A stretch of DNA of 9,330 bases from Bacteroidota bacterium (GTDB lineage: Bacteria; Bacteroidota; Bacteroidia; Chitinophagales; Saprospiraceae): the NCBI GenBank assembly GCA_008501835.1, contig QQUB01000542.1, positions 1 through 9,330 of the forward strand, in the 5' to 3' direction. Below, in pieces: positions 6,731 to 9,330 of this stretch; within the stretch, counting starts at the first letter, position 1, and every line of letters starts with the position of its first letter. Below the pieces are notes generated by a model, which worked only from the letters and a program-made list of their open reading frames with translations, made no database searches and was not told where the DNA came from. A program made the translations under genes and the position numbers.

Positions 6731-7198
6731 CTAGTTGATTATCTCCTTCAAATATTCCACCAAAACATCGCTTTCCTTGAAATATTCCACTTTCCGGACT
6801 TCCAGGTTGTCCAGAACTAAAATGGTTAAAGTGTCTTCTTTTTGGGGCCAGTTTGCGGTTTTTTCATCATCCTCCAGGAAATAAACAGAAAAAGGGTATT
6901 TCTTCATTTTTGGAATCGCGATCATCTGACTGATGGCTTTTGGCATTGCCCGGATGTCCGACACATACAGGATGTTTTGTCGATCCAGCACTTTTTGATC
7001 TATTTTCAATTCCTCAAATGCAGCTTTTAATACCTTACTTGCCTGCATGGAAGCACTGAAAAACAGATATTCCGTTGTAGTCGTCAGCGCACCTGCTTTA
7101 CCGAATTGATCCTTAAAGATCTGAGCTTCAATTTTTTGCCCCATTACGGATTGACTCATCAGCAAAAACAGCCCAACAAACAAGCAGAATTTTCTCAT
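6731..7198 (-). CDS. Small exported protein with predicted thioredoxin-like fold
   Basis: The protein has 155 residues from ATG 7198; an upstream TTG at 7225 would only add residues before the signal peptide. Residues 1-20 (MRKFCLFVGLFLLMSQSVMG) are a signal peptide, with Q21 starting the mature protein. The mature part reads FKDQFGKAGAL (28-38), a strand EYLFFSASM (43-51), a helix ASKVLKAAFEEL (53-64), NILYVSDIRAMPKAISQMIA (75-94), PKMKKYPFSVYFLEDDEKT (96-114) and a final strand and helix LTILVLDNLEVRKVEYF (124-140). This order, and the DI-x-AMP and IP-x-MK-x-YPF motifs, resemble a family of small periplasmic hypothetical proteins I recall from marine gammaproteobacteria. There is no CxxC pair: the only cysteine is in the signal peptide, so dithiol exchange is unlikely. 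The role is unknown. Confidence 0.7.
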   Translation of the reverse strand: MRKFCLFVGLFLLMSQSVMGQKIEAQIFKDQFGKAGALTTTTEYLFFSASMQASKVLKAAFEELKIDQKVLDRQNILYVSDIRAMPKAISQMIAIPKMKKYPFSVYFLEDDEKTANWPQKEDTLTILVLDNLEVRKVEYFKESDVLVEYLKEIIN

Positions 7199-7222
7199 CG
7201 CAATTATATTTTTATTTGGTAA

Positions 7223-7258
7223 CAAAAATAAAATTTTTTAGTGAATCTGAATTGCAAA
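7223..7258 (-). promoter_or_regulatory. Possible Bacteroidota promoter for the thioredoxin-like gene
   Basis: On the minus strand TATTTTTG (7230-7223) matches the -7 consensus TAnnTTTG exactly, with TTTG (7258-7255) upstream as a -33 candidate. The 24-base spacing is a few bases longer than typical. The element ends 24 bases before the ATG at 7198, which would give a very short leader. Confidence 0.35.
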
Positions 7259-7320
7259 TTTGACAAAAACGTAACATTGTTAGGAGGCCATACATTTCCA
7301 TTACATCCAACCCAATGTAG

Positions 7321-7455
7321 ATGAGACTGAAAACTTCCTTTAGTACATTGAAAAAAGATACCTCACCTATGGTAAAAAAGCTGATCGGAAAAATTTCCAT
7401 CCATTCTACAGAAGGTAAAGAAGAGGTGTATGAAATATTATTTTTTGTACCTTGA
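7321..7455 (+). CDS. Small ORF of 44 codons, doubtful
   Basis: The frame begins at ATG 7321, directly after an in-frame TAG, and ends at TGA 7453-7455. It is basic at the start (MRLKTSFSTLKKDTSP) and continues with an alternating segment, KKLIGKISIHSTEGKEEVYE. A second in-frame ATG is at 7369. No Shine-Dalgarno site or known domain is visible. It may be chance, or a remnant of a larger gene; I have no recognition of the family. Confidence 0.15.
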   Translation: MRLKTSFSTLKKDTSPMVKKLIGKISIHSTEGKEEVYEILFFVP

Positions 7456-7540
7456 CCATAAGGACTAACTAAACCTTGCTTAGCTGCCTATTTCCATAAA
7501 TTTCCTATTTTACAAGGTTTCCGGACACAAATTGACGATC

Positions 7541-8833
7541 ATGATGAAATACATTTTTTTCTTTCTTTTTTTGGGCTCATTCTGCACTACCTTGCTTTTT
7601 GGTCAAAGCCAAGAATGGTCATTCTATAATGAAGATAATTCCCCCTTGCCATCGAACTTTGTAAGAACAATTACCCAGGATCTGGATAGTGCTATTTGGA
7701 TAGGTACCCATGCAGGGGCGGTGAAATTAAAAAATGGTCAATTTGAGGTTTTTACAACGGAAAATTCCGGGATCGAATCAAATGTAGTTCAAGACATCAT
7801 TATTGATAGCGACAATACAAAATGGTTCGGAACCATCGACGGTCTTTCCAAATACGATGATACTACATGGACCAATTATACAGTTTTTAACTCGGCTCTG
7901 CATTTTGATAATATTTTGAGTTTAGCACTTGACAGTGAAGAATATTTATGGATCGGAACGGCAAGCAATTCCCCCTGGAATACGGTTGGAGGAGTGTCCA
8001 GATTTAACCGGGAAGATGAATGGATCCACTACGATCCGGACAATTCGGGATTAGTGAGTAGAAATGTACGAAAAGTTTATCCCGTTGATACTGCGCATGT
8101 TTGGTTTGGAGGTCTTGGTGGAATTTCAGTGAAAAATGGTGAAACCTGGACTACCTATACCTCTGAGAATTCACCACTTCCCTATGATGCAGTAAATGAT
8201 ATTGCCAGGGATGAAGAGGGTTGGTATTGGATTACTGTTAATGATATAATTGGGCAATCGGGAGGGCTTGTTAAGTTTGACGGAGAAGCCGATTGGACCA
8301 TTTATGATACTTCAAACTCTTCGTTGACAGCCAACAAGGCAGTGACCGTATCAATTGACGATTGCGGAAATATCTGGTGCGCAAATCCCTTTTTAAATAA
8401 TTTTGATGGTGAAAACTGGAATCTGTTAGACACCATAAACAGTCAACTTCATCACTATAATACTACAGCTGTTTTTGAAGACAATTCCGGTAATATTTGG
8501 GTTGGTTCTGTTCATGCCGGCGTTGCAGTATTTAAAAATGACTGCTATGGTGTTTCCGGAAGTACCAATCATTTAAATGGTCAAAAGGATATTTCCATCT
8601 TCCCAAACCCATTTGAAAATGAAATAAACCTTTTGTCCCATTCAGAACATTCCGGCTTACATAACTTTAGATTATATGATTCCACCGGGCGACAAATTGA
8701 GGTTGAAAATAACCTTTACCTCTCCAATGGAGGATGGAAAAAAGACTTAAGCTACCTTCCGTCCGGAATATATTTTTATCAATTGAGCAACAAGCATAGT
8801 GTCATTGTTACGGGGCCATTAATTAAGCGATAA
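7541..8833 (+). CDS. Secreted seven-bladed beta-propeller with T9SS type A sorting domain
   Basis: From ATG 7541 (a second ATG follows at 7544; a TTG at 7532 is less likely) the protein has 430 residues. Residues 1-22 are a signal peptide ending LLFGQ. Seven repeats each open with NS, at 33, 75, 117, 168, 210, 259 and 300, 41-51 residues apart, and carry the pattern 'V..I..D....WIGT..G...' of two-component-regulator propeller (Reg_prop) blades, for example DSAIWIGTHAGAVKLKNG (49-66) and GNIWVGSVHAGVAVFKN (317-333). EWSFYNED (25-32) probably supplies the last strand of blade seven and closes the ring. Residues 351-430 are a T9SS type A sorting domain: ISIFPNPFENEINL, LYDSTGRQIE and LPSGIYFYQL, so the protein should cross the outer membrane and be surface-anchored or released. 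Unlike hybrid two-component sensors, no transmembrane, kinase or receiver domain follows. The ligand is unknown. Confidence 0.9.
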   Translation: MMKYIFFFLFLGSFCTTLLFGQSQEWSFYNEDNSPLPSNFVRTITQDLDSAIWIGTHAGAVKLKNGQFEVFTTENSGIESNVVQDIIIDSDNTKWFGTIDGLSKYDDTTWTNYTVFNSALHFDNILSLALDSEEYLWIGTASNSPWNTVGGVSRFNREDEWIHYDPDNSGLVSRNVRKVYPVDTAHVWFGGLGGISVKNGETWTTYTSENSPLPYDAVNDIARDEEGWYWITVNDIIGQSGGLVKFDGEADWTIYDTSNSSLTANKAVTVSIDDCGNIWCANPFLNNFDGENWNLLDTINSQLHHYNTTAVFEDNSGNIWVGSVHAGVAVFKNDCYGVSGSTNHLNGQKDISIFPNPFENEINLLSHSEHSGLHNFRLYDSTGRQIEVENNLYLSNGGWKKDLSYLPSGIYFYQLSNKHSVIVTGPLIKR

Positions 8834-9020
8834 ATTCGAAAAAATTGACTTTACTCTTCCTGACCTCAGTCTGAATGGTATATAAAACTCATTATTAATC
8901 CATATAAACAAGACTAAGCAGGGTAATGATCCTACTTTACAAAAGGGGCCATAAAAGATACAAAAAATCGTTTTAGCTATTTAGGTACAATTAAAAGTAA
9001 CCTTATCCCGTTTTTTGTGA

Positions 9021-9330
9021 ATGAAAATACGAAAAACCCAATTTATCTTACTTGCCATTTTCCTTTTTGTCCTTTTTCATCATCATACCCAGGCATGCAG
9101 CATGTACAAAATAACGGCTGATGGGAAAACCATGGTTGGCTGCAATGAAGATGCCTGGAGAACAACCTCCAAAATATGGTTTGAAAACGCAGAAACCCCC
9201 AATGAATACGGTGCGGGTTTTACAGGTTCAAGGCAGGTTTCAGGCAACAGAACTGCTCCTCAATCGGGAATGAATGAAGTCGGGCTTACCTTTGCGCGAT
9301 TAGTTGCCTATTACCCAAAACAGGATAATC
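9021..9330 (+). CDS. Exported Ntn-hydrolase (linear amide C-N hydrolase-like), 3' partial
   Basis: The first 103 codons are present; the rest lies beyond the window. Residues 1-25 form a signal peptide with a long Leu/Phe core and a His-rich end (FHHHTQA). The mature protein should begin at C26, in CSMYKITADGKTMVGCNEDA (26-45). A leading Cys followed by a strand, a DGK turn and G-x-N-x-D is the start of choloylglycine-hydrolase and penicillin-V-acylase type Ntn-hydrolases, where the exposed N-terminal Cys is the nucleophile that cuts linear amide bonds. Later segments (WFENAETPNEYGAGFTGSR, APQSGMNEVGLTFARL) fit that fold, with the S-G-M-N-E-x-G-L strand typical of the family. The substrate cannot be told from this part. 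A lipoprotein reading of TQAC is possible but the lipobox is poor. Confidence 0.7.
   Translation, partial: MKIRKTQFILLAIFLFVLFHHHTQACSMYKITADGKTMVGCNEDAWRTTSKIWFENAETPNEYGAGFTGSRQVSGNRTAPQSGMNEVGLTFARLVAYYPKQDN

Larger units (their letters stand above)
7199..7540. other. Intergenic region between divergent genes
   Basis: This gap should hold the promoters of the minus-strand thioredoxin-like gene and the plus-strand propeller gene. The best element is the minus-strand TATTTTTG at 7223-7230. A near-match for the plus strand, TATTTTTTG (7439-7447), has one extra base relative to TAnnTTTG. A 44-codon plus-strand frame (7321-7455) is listed separately. Nothing else stands out. Confidence 0.5.

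Noticed and set aside
7212..7400. 62-codon minus-strand frame upstream of the thioredoxin-like gene
   Set aside because: It runs through the likely promoter region of that gene, overlaps its upstream end and has no domain or ribosome site.
9081..9098. Lipoprotein signal at TQAC of the last gene
   Set aside because: Position -3 is Thr rather than Leu/Val/Ile and -2 is Gln, a poor lipobox, and the cysteine aligns with the Ntn-hydrolase nucleophile.
1..9330. CRISPR array, toxin-antitoxin pair, restriction or other defence system
   Set aside because: I looked for regularly spaced repeats, small paired genes and nuclease or methyltransferase motifs and found none.

Overview
The window looks like ordinary chromosome from a member of the Bacteroidota (Cytophagales/Saprospirales-like). 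This rests on a secreted beta-propeller ending in a type A sorting domain of the type IX secretion system (T9SS, found only in this phylum), the Bacteroidota-type long form of QueA, short signal peptides ending in A-Q or G-Q, and generally weak Shine-Dalgarno sites. I see no phage, transposase, integrase, CRISPR array, rRNA or intact tRNA.

Layout from left to right. (1) 1-1977, minus strand: the first 659 residues of a large exported protein with a phosphohistidine 'swivel' motif followed by a pyruvate-phosphate-dikinase-type ATP-grasp domain, in the order used by glucan water dikinase; its C-terminus lies outside the window. (2) 1978-2510: a long AT-rich gap with an inverted repeat and a degraded tRNA-like stretch. 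(3) 2511-3752, plus: an outer-membrane beta-barrel-type protein of unknown function. (4) 3889-5124, plus: a TPR protein with a polytopic membrane half, apparently using a TTG start. (5) 5125-5490: a gap with CATAG/CTATG-rich inverted repeats. (6) 5491-6648, plus: QueA-family protein (queuosine tRNA modification). (7) 6731-7198, minus: a small exported thioredoxin-like-fold protein, convergent with queA. (8) 7541-8833, plus: a secreted seven-bladed propeller with a T9SS sorting domain. (9) 9021-9330, plus: the start of an exported Ntn-hydrolase with its nucleophilic cysteine directly after the signal peptide.

The genes do not form an obvious operon: spacings are 80 to more than 500 bases and orientations alternate. 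Five of the seven proteins carry an export signal. The block from about 2200 to 5400 is clearly more AT-rich than both flanks and may have a different history. The strongest candidate for something under-described is the exported dikinase-like protein at the left edge: an ATP-dependent fold placed where ATP is normally absent. I do not see a convincing novel multi-gene system.
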